Assembly: GCA_013397455.1 (NCBI GenBank)
Contig: VYZB01000023.1
Span: 4,510,995 to 4,574,994, forward strand
Direction: 5' to 3'
Length of the DNA: 64,000 nucleotides
DNA from: Crotophaga sulcirostris
Taxonomy: Eukaryota > Chordata > Aves > Cuculiformes > Crotophagidae
Both the position numbers and the translations under genes were made by a program. Shown here in pieces: positions 12,332 through 21,400 of this stretch. The notes beneath the pieces are model-generated. The model ran no database searches. It was not told where the DNA came from and saw only the letters and a list, made by a program, of their open reading frames with translations. Numbering within the stretch: position 1 is the first letter of the stretch; the number at the start of each line of letters is the position of its first letter.

Positions 12332-12420
12332 GTTCTAACGGTATTGCGCAGTTTCCTGGGGATGTAGAGCAGTCAAACCTGCCAGATTATCAGGCAGTGT
12401 GGCAGGAAGGGATGCTCAAG
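12332..12420 (+). pseudogene. Candidate exon with lost donor or premature stop
   Basis: The acceptor is GATTTTTTGCTTGTGAAAG. In the phase delivered by 11,020-11,097 (phase 1) it reads SNGIAQFPGDVEQSNLPDYQ and continues AVWQEGMLK, clearly protein-like. Immediately after comes GCC TGA. A perfect donor (CTTG|GTAAGT) lies 74 bases further, at 12,495, but two TGA codons in this frame separate it. Either the exon originally ended at 12,420 with a now lost donor (AAG|GCCTGA), leaving in phase 0 for 14,025, or it ran to 12,494 and has acquired stops. Confidence 0.38.
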
Positions 12421-12970
12421 GCCTGATTCTACATTGTTAACCTTGTAATAAGCTGAATGACAGCACCATCATGTTCAAATTGTTTTGGACCTTGGTAAGT
12501 CTGGGTTTAGTGTTCTTACTTTTTACCAAATGACTCACTATCTGCAAAGTCAAAACTATAAAAAAGAAATTAAGAAGTCAAGAATAGAGGGAACAGCTCT
12601 GAAAAGTGGAACCAGCCGCAATGGCATTCTCACAGCTCTGAGTGGTTCCTTTTACATCATATTAATTTTGGTGATGAACAAATACCCAAAGGTCTGTGGG
12701 CTTCTATTGTTAACGTCATTGGTTTGCAAAATTCAACATGAAATCTTGTATGCCCTCTCAGATTGGGGATTTGCCTATTTCTAGATGTCTTGGAAGAGAT
12801 TAGATGCTGCAGGAAAAGCCCCTTATGATCTTCAGGTTTAGCCATAAATACCTCCAGCAACACTCCAAATTTTAAGATGATGACAATTGTGGGAGGCAGC
12901 AGGACCTCCTTCTCTCTGTGTTTTGGTAATAGGCCTTCCTTACTCCTTGTTTCAAAGATGCATTCTCCTT

Positions 12971-12985
12971 TGTGTGTGTGTGTGT
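12971..12985. repeat. (TG)n microsatellite
   Basis: Seven uninterrupted TG units. Confidence 0.9.
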
Positions 12986-13394
12986 TTGCAGTCACTAACT
13001 CTTTTTTATCAGTTCCTGGTCCATTCTGCTGCCACTCTTGGGGCTGCCAACACCGGGCTACAGATTTCTGCCTGACTTGGGAGAATGAGCACGCTGGAAG
13101 CATCTGGAGGCAAACTGTATTTCTGGATTCTAAAACTGCAGATGTCCCTCACAGGTTCCTCTTTCTGGGCTGTGCAATGCAAAGCTAATGCTGGTAAAAC
13201 CTTCATTATTTCTGTGAAAACAGTCACAGGGCTAATAACTACAAGTAGAGTCCATGCATAAATATGCTTACCTTTATATAAGAAACCCTCAGTTCTCTTA
13301 CAAATGAGGTTCAATCCTATTTTGCCAGCGTACTGCAGGGTAGTAAAATCTGAGCAGAATAGCTGTAAATTTTCTCTAATATATGCATATTTAT

Positions 13395-13700
13395 TTAGCT
13401 TTAAGTACCTTCATGGTTCCTGATTTCATAACCTCCCTTAGCTGCTTATTCTAATGGTTATAAAATTTTTTCTCATTTAGCCTAAATTTTCACAACTGCA
13501 GTTTAAACTCATTACTGCCTGCTCCATCTTCAGCATAAATGAGAATTTTTTTTATCCTACTTATCTTTAAAGCTTCTTTTTGTCCTTTAGTAAAATGTTA
13601 ATGTCTCCTCGTAGTCTTCCTCTCCTCTGCTGAAAATCATCAATCCTTGACATTGCTGGGCCTTTTCTAGGTGCTTTGTTTCTCTACTTGAAGTCTCTAA
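13395..13700 (-). repeat. Old CR1 LINE 3' region, reverse orientation
   Basis: The sequence follows the reverse-complement CR1 series: AAATTTTTTCTCATTTAGCC, then CTGCAGTTTAAACTCATTAC, then AATGTTAATGTCTCCTCGTA and GTCTTCCTCTCC. The same order is known from avian and reptilian CR1 ends ('aagtttttcctaatatctaacc', 'aagcccattactgc', 'catgtcccccctcagtcttc'). It is diverged but long enough to be convincing. Confidence 0.7.
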
Positions 13701-14024
13701 TTTGTCTCTTTTTAAGCAAAGCACTCACAAAGTGCAATACTCCTGACTGAAAGCCAGTCAGTACCAAGGAGAAATGACTCCTCTCTTGGTCCATAAGCAT
13801 TACTCCTTCAGGAAGCAAAGCTGAGCTCTTACATCTCACGTGACAGCTTTAACACGCCTGTAATTATCCACTGGGATAATGAGATCCTACCCTGGTACAG
13901 TTTGCCATCTGCTGACCAGAAACTGCTTAATATATATCTGGTTTTGATAATGATTATTGATTGTTTTCTCATTTCACTAGTTTTAGATTTCTGAGGTTGA
14001 AAGAGTTGAGATTTTTGTCTAGAG

Positions 14025-14101
14025 CTTGGGGATGTGGATCAAGCTATCTCTAGTCCCTTGAAGAGGGATGAGCTGGGCTCTACAGCAGTGAAATACACAG
14101 G
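14025..14101 (+). CDS. Exon of unidentified left-hand gene
   Basis: The acceptor is in GATTTTTGTCTAGAG (cut after either AG, 14,022 or 14,024) and the donor is ACAGG|GTAAGA. The only open frame reads LGDVDQAISSPLKRDELGST and ends AVKYTG, leaving in phase 2. The next exon at 14,503 is open in that phase. Composition (Asp, Lys, Glu, Gly) is protein-like. Which of the two acceptor AGs is used decides whether it follows a phase-0 or phase-1 exon. Confidence 0.52.
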
Positions 14102-14502
14102 GTAAGAGCCTGGCATCTGCACTCCTGCATGGTCCATAAAGGACCTTGTGATGACCCACTGAGTTGCCTGAGGAGCTTCCTGGGAACCTGATGTGGGACT
14201 TCTGGAGGAGCAGGCAGGAGGACACAGGAGGTGATCAGCTGGGGCAGAGTCAAGAAGCAACTATAGAAGCAAACTTGTTGTGGCTGGTAAAGTGCATATC
14301 ATCAAAATGAATGAATAGGAACAAGTGCCATGTCTTTCAAGACTGTCAAAATGGCATGAGAGACTGTTACTAGAGCAACCTGCAACTGGGAGTACTTTGC
14401 TTTTTTTCTAGGAGGAGTAAGGTGGATTGAGAATCCAGAGGTTTTGCAAAGTCACACCATGGACCACACTTCCAACTGGAATTACTCTGCTTTTGTCTTC
14501 AG

Positions 14503-14549
14503 ATATTTAAACAAGCTGAAGATTTTGGACAATGTATATGCCAGCTTGT
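14503..14549 (+). CDS. Candidate exon of left-hand gene
   Basis: The acceptor is TTTTGTCTTCAG. It is in phase with 14,025-14,101 and reads YLNKLKILDNVYASL. The donor is probably TTGT|GTATGT (phase 1), with a weaker choice two bases upstream. It continues in frame into 14,883-14,922. Helical, leucine- and lysine-rich, resembling other C-terminal segments of this protein. Confidence 0.42.
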
Positions 14550-14882
14550 GTATGTACATGTATTAGGATCACATTAGATATCTTAATTGTGCTGCTTAAG
14601 GGCTTCCTTTTATAATATCCACATTTAAACAGAATTTTTCATCTTGTCAGATTACTATCTTTACAGCAGTCAGTATTAAAAGCTGGCATTATGCTAAACT
14701 GTTAAGAGCTTCCATGATGCCCTCTTTATAACCTGGCCCAGCCCTGGACTCTTGGCATATTATCTCTGTGTATAATTTTCAGCTCATCATGCTTTGTCCT
14801 TTGGGAAGGAACTACCATTAGGACCAGAAAAGTAGCAGTGCAAGTTATTTATTTTCCATTCTTGGCAACAATTTGCTTTTAG

Positions 14883-14922
14883 TTAATGAACTGGAAAAAG
14901 GACATGAAATTAATGGAGCAAG
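14883..14922 (+). CDS. Candidate exon of left-hand gene
   Basis: A 40-nt candidate with acceptor ATTTGCTTTTAG and donor GCAAG|GTGTTT. In phase 1 it reads NELEKGHEINGA and leaves in phase 2. That exit does not match the next candidate at 15,698 (phase 0 in), so a small exon is missing from my reading, a frameshift has occurred, or one call is wrong. Confidence 0.33.
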
Positions 14923-14939
14923 GTGTTTTCTAACTCTAA

Positions 14940-15105
14940 AGCAGAGAATGCTGTTCCCAGCTCTGTGATTCCTTCCCAGGTAAAGGTCAGGGACTCACTG
15001 ACTTTGGGCGTGTTCTGCTTTGTACTCTGTCTCTCAGCTGAAAAATAGCACTGCTAATCCCATCGCTTGTGAGATCAGAAGAGATTTGCAAAAGCAAAGA
15101 GAGCA
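14940..15105 (+). repeat. MIR-like ancient SINE fragment
   Basis: Blocks in the order of the tRNA-derived MIR core appear: GTTCCCAGCTCTGTGA, then ACTGACTTTGGGC, then CTCTGTCTCTCAGCTGAAAAAT, then a region like the 'gttgtgaggattaaatgagat' end. Very diverged, recognised by order of blocks only. Confidence 0.4.
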
Positions 15106-15299
15106 ATTGGGCATTTAGCATCTATTGCAAACTCACAGGTGTCTAATTCACATTTGTCCTTTAAAGAAACTCTCTCTAAATTATTATCGTAGTGCTTAGT
15201 AATCCTGGGATAAAGCTTCTGTTTATTAAAGGATGAAGCAGAATTACAAATCGCAGCTCCGTGAGCTGCTGGGCAGCCAAGTGTGTACAATTTTTGACT

Positions 15300-15400
15300 A
15301 GTACACTTCAGATCTGCTTCTATTCACAGCTCTGCTAATAACTTACTACAAGGCACTGAGCAAATCACATTCCCTTCCTACTGCCACTTGGTAATAGGCA
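15300..15400 (+). repeat. MIR-like ancient SINE fragment
   Basis: TTCTATTCACAGCTCTGCTA, then AACTTACTACAAGGCACTGA and GCAAATCACATTCCC, follow the MIR core ('attcccagctctgccactaactt...tgaccttgggcaaatcact'). About 75 bases are alignable by eye. Confidence 0.5.
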
Positions 15401-15697
15401 TCTGACAAAGTAACGGCTGATATCAGTGTTGTGATATTGACCTGTATGAGTTCTATAGATAACAAGTGCTATTTAAAATTTTTGTTTTCCTCAGCACAGT
15501 AGAATTACACTGCATTTTTGCAGATTTTTTAATCAGCCCTTGGCTTTACTAGAGCTTACTCTGTCCATTCAGATCTTCTAAAAATGAGACTCCCATGTAT
15601 TATTTATTTTGGCAACAGCTAAATAGAGGTAGAAAAATTAAATACTTTAACAACTACTAGTTCTTTCTATACAATTGCACCTATCTGTTCTACTTAG

Positions 15698-15738
15698 TGG
15701 TTAGTTTGGGAACATGGTTGTAATTGTGACATGCAGAG
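15698..15738 (+). CDS. Candidate exon of left-hand gene
   Basis: A 41-nt candidate with very good borders: acceptor CTATCTGTTCTACTTAG and donor GCAGAG|GTAAGTG. It is open only in phase 0, reads WLVWEHGCNCDMQ and leaves in phase 2, which fits the entry of 15,786. Short, so the open frame itself proves little; the borders are the main evidence. Confidence 0.33.
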
Positions 15739-15785
15739 GTAAGTGAGTTAACATTTGTAGGAAAAGAGATTGCCTTTTGGCACAG

Positions 15786-15912
15786 GCTGTACCTTATGAA
15801 TCTGGGAAGAAATGCTGCCAGAAGAGTGGCTGCCTGAGCAAGAAGCAGAGTGCTGTGAAGTTCATGTTCCCCTCAAATGACTTCTTTGATAATGTGCTGC
15901 TTCCCTAGCTGC
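15786..15912 (+). pseudogene. Candidate exon with two in-frame TGA codons
   Basis: The acceptor is TTGCCTTTTGGCACAG and the donor is CTGC|GTAAGT. The phase required by both neighbours (phase 2 in, phase 0 out) reads LYLMNLGRNAARRVAA and then meets TGA, with a second TGA nine codons on. The first would be CGA after a CpG-to-TpG change. A different frame is open almost to the end with protein-like sequence (ESGKKCCQKSG, then FPSNDFFDNVLLP) before TAG, so a frameshift inside the exon is also possible. Either way the exon looks damaged if it is real. Confidence 0.35.
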
Positions 15913-16186
15913 GTAAGTCTTCTCAAGAGCAGATCCTAGTGAGCAAGGATCAGTTAAATGAAAAAGTGAAAAAGAAAAGAAGAAACCGTTCTAGGAGGTT
16001 TAGCTGAGAAATAAGCCTCTTAGCAGATATAGAGTGTGTTCTCTTAGAAACAGTCCTGTAAAGCTGGTTTGAAGTACGTAAGCAAGGTTGCCAGTGGAAA
16101 CTCATGGTGTACCTGAAATCAACTAACAAATTGTGGTGGGATGTTTTTTCCCCCACATTTTGTCCTTATCACTGCTGGATGTGCAG

Positions 16187-16357
16187 GAGGAACAACAAAG
16201 GAGATGTTCTGCATTGGTTGAGAAATATGAATTTGTCCTTAACTTGGACACAAGTTGCAACAAAAGCCCTTCCAGACTGGAAATGATGGGGTGGAAACCC
16301 AGCTACAAATCTGAAGTCAGGAAATGTCTTTACCAGAACCTACTTCCAGGTTTTGAG
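16187..16357 (+). CDS. Exon of unidentified left-hand gene, C-terminal part
   Basis: A 171-nt open exon after a long pyrimidine tract ending GGATGTGCAG. It reads EEQQRRCSALVEKYEFVLNL, then MMGWKPSYKSEVRKCLYQN, in phase 0. Two donors are possible: CCAG|GTTTTG at 16,349, joining to an acceptor at 17,193, or TTTGAG|GTGCCC at 16,357, joining to 17,189. Both combinations keep the same frame into the next exon, which strengthens the case. Charged and helical; no catalytic motif seen. Confidence 0.58.
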
Positions 16358-17189
16358 GTGCCCCTTTGACCGGCGATACTGGCTTCATTTGTGTGCTCTG
16401 TGTGCTAATATGTTACAGTCTATCAAAAGGCCATGGGTCATGCCCTGGAGGTGGGATGGATCTGCCATTCATGCTTGCTCTAGAATTTGTCTCTCTTTTA
16501 AAAGTTAAGTTTCTAGTTTTCATTTGAATAAAGTTTGGTCAAAAGGCCAAAAGCCTTTTGACTTTTTTTGAGAACTCATTCCACGTATGTTCAACTTACA
16601 GCTGATTCAGAGTATATCACATCCCCAGAAAGCACATTACTCAAGTCTGTCCTCCTCTCCTTCTTAAATTGTCATTGTTCTCCTGGTTTTTTGACTGCGA
16701 CATGTGAGAGTGCCCTAACCTGTGTTACTATTGGTGGTACACTGCTCTGATGTGCCAGAAAACAGGGCTAGCAAAAACTGGAAACTCAGCATCCAGTGTC
16801 ATTTAAACAGAACTGTGAGAAAAAAAAAGGAAAAGTAAAGTCTGTAATACCAAGTCACACACACACTCATTCTGTGGGTATTCTGCCTTGCTTTTCCAAG
16901 TGTCTGTTTTCTGAGATCCTTCAAAGTGTCAGGCTAAAAGAACAGGGTACATTTGATATTGGATCATTTTGTACTAATGATGACATTACTTGATGAGAGA
17001 AAACACTGCTGAAACTCTATTCATTGACATTTAGCAATGTCTAATAAACAGGAGTTAAAATGAATATGTATTCAGTATGATAATTGCAAGTGGGAGTCTG
17101 ATCTTGCTTCCTTTGAGTCAATAAGAAAGCTATGATTAACTTAACTGAGGCCCAATACTATTTTTATTTACTTAATTGGCTTCTTCTAG

Positions 17190-17367
17190 ATAGCTTTTCA
17201 TGAAGCATGCCTGGGAATTGTGTTTAGAAAGCACTCCAGCTCTGTAGAAACCGGTTTTCTGTTCCCTGGTGACACTGATTTTGACAAGCCAGAAATAGAT
17301 GTGAGAGCTGATGCTCAGAAGTTGTGGGAAAAGCTGAATAGCATCCACCCAGGGGTCACAGATCTTG
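17190..17367 (+). CDS. Exon of unidentified left-hand gene, C-terminal part
   Basis: A 178-nt open exon with acceptor AATTGGCTTCTTCTAG and a consensus donor CTTG|GTAAGT. It reads IAFHEACLGIVFRKHSSSVE, then TGFLFPGDTDFDKPEIDV and ADAQKLWEKLNSIHPGVTDL, leaving in phase 1. The acidic loop followed by an amphipathic helix is typical of real protein and quite unlike surrounding AT-rich chance frames. It joins in frame to 17,984. This is the most secure exon in the window. I do not recognise the family; no enzyme active-site signature is visible. Confidence 0.75.
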
Positions 17368-17983
17368 GTAAGTTTTGCTTAAGGACACACCTTATCTAGA
17401 CCGAAAGGGTATCAGAATTTGAGGTCTAGTCCATCTCCTGAGGATAACCATTCTCTGCTATCTATCTGCATGGGGAAAAACTTAGTCTGCTTTTCAGTAA
17501 AATGTCTTTTGTATGCCAAGTTTATTGCAGTACACAGAAGAAAAGTGATCATGTCATACCTATGGTCCAACCTGCCCTTTCCAAAGTACATTGTAGGACT
17601 GCCTGGGTCTCGACTCTATTGAGTTTTCAGAAATCATACTAGACTGGAAAGATACTTTATCATTGGCTCTGCAATACATTTTTTTCATACCTGAGAAAGA
17701 AAGCACCCAGTGGTGTCTGGAAATAAGTAAGTGCTGCCTGAAAATGGGAAAATCCAGCAATGGAAATGAATATTACTTGTTAGACTGATTAAATTATTAG
17801 GAAGATATTGACCATCTTAGCAGTGAATATGTAGAGATGTATATTTTAGTGTAATAGTGATATATTTTGAAGTCTAAGTGGAAAACATATCCCTATTGAG
17901 TATAGTGGAGCTGTAATTATCAGTAACATCTTAGTGTTTACCTTCTAAGTTCAAAGTTATTGAGCAACTGAGGTTCATTTCAG

Positions 17984-18043
17984 GAAACATTAAGATGGTA
18001 GAGAAGCTTGCAACAAAAATGAATACAAACTGGACAGTGACAG
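17984..18043 (+). CDS. Exon of unidentified left-hand gene, C-terminal part
   Basis: A 60-nt exon with acceptor GAGGTTCATTTCAG and donor ACAG|GTATCT. In the phase handed over by 17,190-17,367 it reads NIKMVEKLATKMNTNWTVT and leaves in phase 1, again matching the following exon. All other choices of frame would break the chain. Confidence 0.62.
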
Positions 18044-18189
18044 GTATCTTTACTGTATATTAGGATCATGGTGAGTTAGTGAGTTAGTGCAGCAGTCAGC
18101 ATAATTTTCCAGTAGGATCTCATAATGTTTTGAAGAAGTACCTTCCAGAATTTCAAATATATGAAACTTTTTGTTTCCATTTTTCTCAG

Positions 18190-18254
18190 ACTTAAGTGAT
18201 GTTGACAACTACATCAACTGTGTCAACAATTTCAGGAAGGAATGGGCCCGTTGA
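18190..18254 (+). CDS. Terminal coding exon of left-hand gene
   Basis: The acceptor is CATTTTTCTCAG. In the required phase it reads LSDVDNYINCVNNFRKEWAR and then TGA at 18,252-18,254. About 140 bases on, AATAAA at 18,396-18,401 is a suitable poly(A) signal. The final four exons together give roughly 155 in-frame codons without a stop, ending in a basic-aromatic tail. The C-terminal half of the protein therefore looks intact even though exons further upstream appear damaged. Confidence 0.65.
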
Positions 18255-18395
18255 TTTAAAGAAGTTCATGTCAATATAACCTGAGAGGGGAGAAAAATGA
18301 GACCAAAATGATAATTATGGGCCAGCAAAAGGTCTGGAAGAATGGTTTGAAAACTTAAGGATGCTTCCTTAAGTGATTATGCAAGAACAAATTTT

Positions 18396-18401
18396 AATAA
18401 A
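18396..18401 (+). terminator. Poly(A) signal of left-hand gene
   Basis: Canonical AATAAA 142 bases after the terminal stop codon, on the same strand, before the sequence returns to unstructured AT-rich DNA. Confidence 0.5.
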
Positions 18402-21400
18402 GAGTTGAGATATAAAAGCTATAAGAGCTGCCACTAGGCAGCTGAGGGTTATCTTTTGTACCTAGAACTTCACTTGGGGTTTGAGAATGAGAGTATTCAG
18501 TCAGGAGAGAAAAGCGTAGGGGATTTCTTCTGATGAACTGCAGCACATTTCTCACTAGAAGAAGAGCTGTGAAAATCTCTGTCAGATTTCTGTTGAGGAA
18601 GAGTGAGATGATCTCTATTTTGGAGTCCATGGCAGTTGGCCCTGGGCTCTGCTCCCATCAAGACAGGCTCAGTCCAGCTCCTTCCTCCTCTGCACCATGT
18701 GGTAACAGCATCTCCCATTCAGGGCGCTGAGGAGCTGGGGAGGAGGGCTGCCACTTAACTTTGGGTTCCACCATGGAACTGAGGAGGCACCTGTGCAGCT
18801 CACAGGAGATCTTGGGCCTGGGAAGCTGAGGCAGAATCCCACGCCCAGATGCAGAGCTGCAGTCTGGCCCCAAGGAGGTGGCTACCAAAAGGAGCTTTGG
18901 GGCAAAAAGGCAGTCACAAGCTGAAACTGTACTTTAGTATTGGCTGAACAGAGTCTAGCAACTTGCTATCTTTTCCTTTTCACATTTCCTTTCAAAAAGC
19001 CCCTAACTGGGTCTGCTGAATCATGTGCAGAACATCTATTTCAGTAATATGTAGTATTTTTGGGGGGGACTGTGTGCTACTCCCAGATTATTTTTTTGTG
19101 TGAAAACACCAATATATTTTATATTCTGCACTAGAAACAAAAAGCAGTTTGTCTACTACTGAGATTTATTAATTATTTAAGATATGAAATACTCATTATC
19201 TAACTTACAGCTAACTGTTTTTTCCCATCACATTGCACCATTGAATTAGTTACATAATATTAATAGACACTTTACATAACATTTCTGAAATACTAAAAAA
19301 TGAGCATATTTTATAGTTGTCATCTGAAGCTTCAGTAGCTCTAATAAATAATGATAATGTTGACCTGGAAAAGTATACTCTTCAGTAAAGTTTCTAATTC
19401 CTGATAAGTTTAACAAATTACAGTAGCATGGATTGTGTGTTTGACATACACTTGTAGTAAATTATCACATGTAAAAAGCTGTCTGTCATCACTATTTCTA
19501 ATGCTACCTGTAGATTTTATTGCCTTTTGAGATAAACCATTTAAATACTGATTTTGTATTCATAGAGCTAACTAGAGTGTGTCATGAAGCCCAAAAATGT
19601 CTTTTTAGACGACAAATATGCTGATATTTGTAACTGATGATGTGTGAATGAAAGCTCGAGATTTGACACCAAATTCATACCACTTGCAGTTAGTCTTTCC
19701 ATTGTTGTCATTTGCTCAGACAAAATGAAAAATGGCTTGCACACACCAGTGAAAGCAGACTAAATAAATAGAAAAATATCTGGATGTTGGATAGGTGCAA
19801 TTAGAAATGTCAGATTTTTTATTATAATTTTGTCACTAGCTGTCTGTGAGAAGGATCCTCAAATCACCTTTCTTTAGGTTTCCTTCAAGATCCCAGTTTC
19901 CAGTTAGCTACCTCTGCTTAGGATAAATTTGTGTTGTTGTTTGCTGTTTATTTATTTTCAGTAATGTGTGATTTGTATTTTGAGCTGGTTGGCCTTCTGG
20001 TTCCCATCTTGGGAGGTAGCTTAGGAACATTTGCCACTGCCCTGATTGACCTGTCTTATTCCCCAGTTTGATGTGATGGCATGAGCATTGTCATTTCAGA
20101 ACCCGCTTGGCATTAGATAGTAGGTGTTAGTAGCATGTTCTCCCACATTTTCTCGATACTTCATTGGAAATGATCAATTTTCAGTATTATTAAGCATGGA
20201 TACTTCTGCAGGGAACTTCCTATTTGTAATAACTTTCTCACAATACAACCAATTTTATATAGTCCATGAGAGCATGTTTGGGTTTTGATTTCCCATCCAG
20301 TTTGACAATAATACATGTGTCAGTTTCTATAGGCCAAAACTGGATGCAAAACATTTGTAAATATACATTTAGGATATATATTTACAAAACATCAGTAGAG
20401 ATTGAGTATGCTTAGTTACATAGAAATTCCGATGAATTCTGACAATGAACTCAAGTGTGTCATCAATATGTTTTGCCAAAAAGGATTTTCTTGAGATCAC
20501 AATGTTTACCATTTTTACCTTGTAATGAAATGGAAAAAAGAAAGATGGAAAAGTAAGGTGAAATAAAGGAACATAGGATCTCCTCACACCACAGCCTAGA
20601 GGCTAAAGGACTCCTCAGAAATTATTTAATCTGTATTTCAGATTACTCAAACTGGGGATCCTGAACTTCAATCTCCCACACTGCAGTGATGATACACAGA
20701 AAGGGATAACCAGCCAGTACCAGATTCTACATGCATGGGAGAGCAAAATTACTCTCTTGATGCTCTAGATGCTGGTTTTATGCTCTGTGTGAGCTTTCCT
20801 GGGCAGGGTAGCTTGGCTCTGCTCTTCATTAACCAGTCCTACCTCAACTAGTCTTCTCCCTGACTCTTCTATGGAACTGGGCCACTACTTTTTCCACAAT
20901 CTCTCATAGAAAGAGTGCACAAGGGATGAGGGATCGGCCTTGCAGGCCCTTCTATCCCTTTCTTCACATATGCTCTTCCTCCTCTGAGCAGCAAGGGAGC
21001 AGGGCTGCCGTGTGAGGCCTATGAGCTAAGGGCTCTCAGATGATGCTGTGCTAGTGGAGGGGCACCAAGACCCACCTGGCCTTAGAGTGGGGTCTGCAGT
21101 GACAAATCCCTTCCAGAGGGATCAAATCTGGTAGACAGTAGGAAAGGATAGTAGGGTAATGGGGACAGAAACGTGCTACCCATTGCCACTGTCCCCTGGA
21201 AGAGACTGTTGTCTGGAGATTTGTTAGTACTATACCTAGCTATGTGGTGCTTCTTGGTATTAGTCTCTTGAAAAAACAAATCTGCCATGATAGGCCCTGA
21301 AAACGGCCTAGTACTGATGCCATTTGCTCTACCAAAGTACTCAAGGACTTGAATATTTACCTGCCTTTCACATTTTTAGGAGAAATTTTATTCTCTTCTT

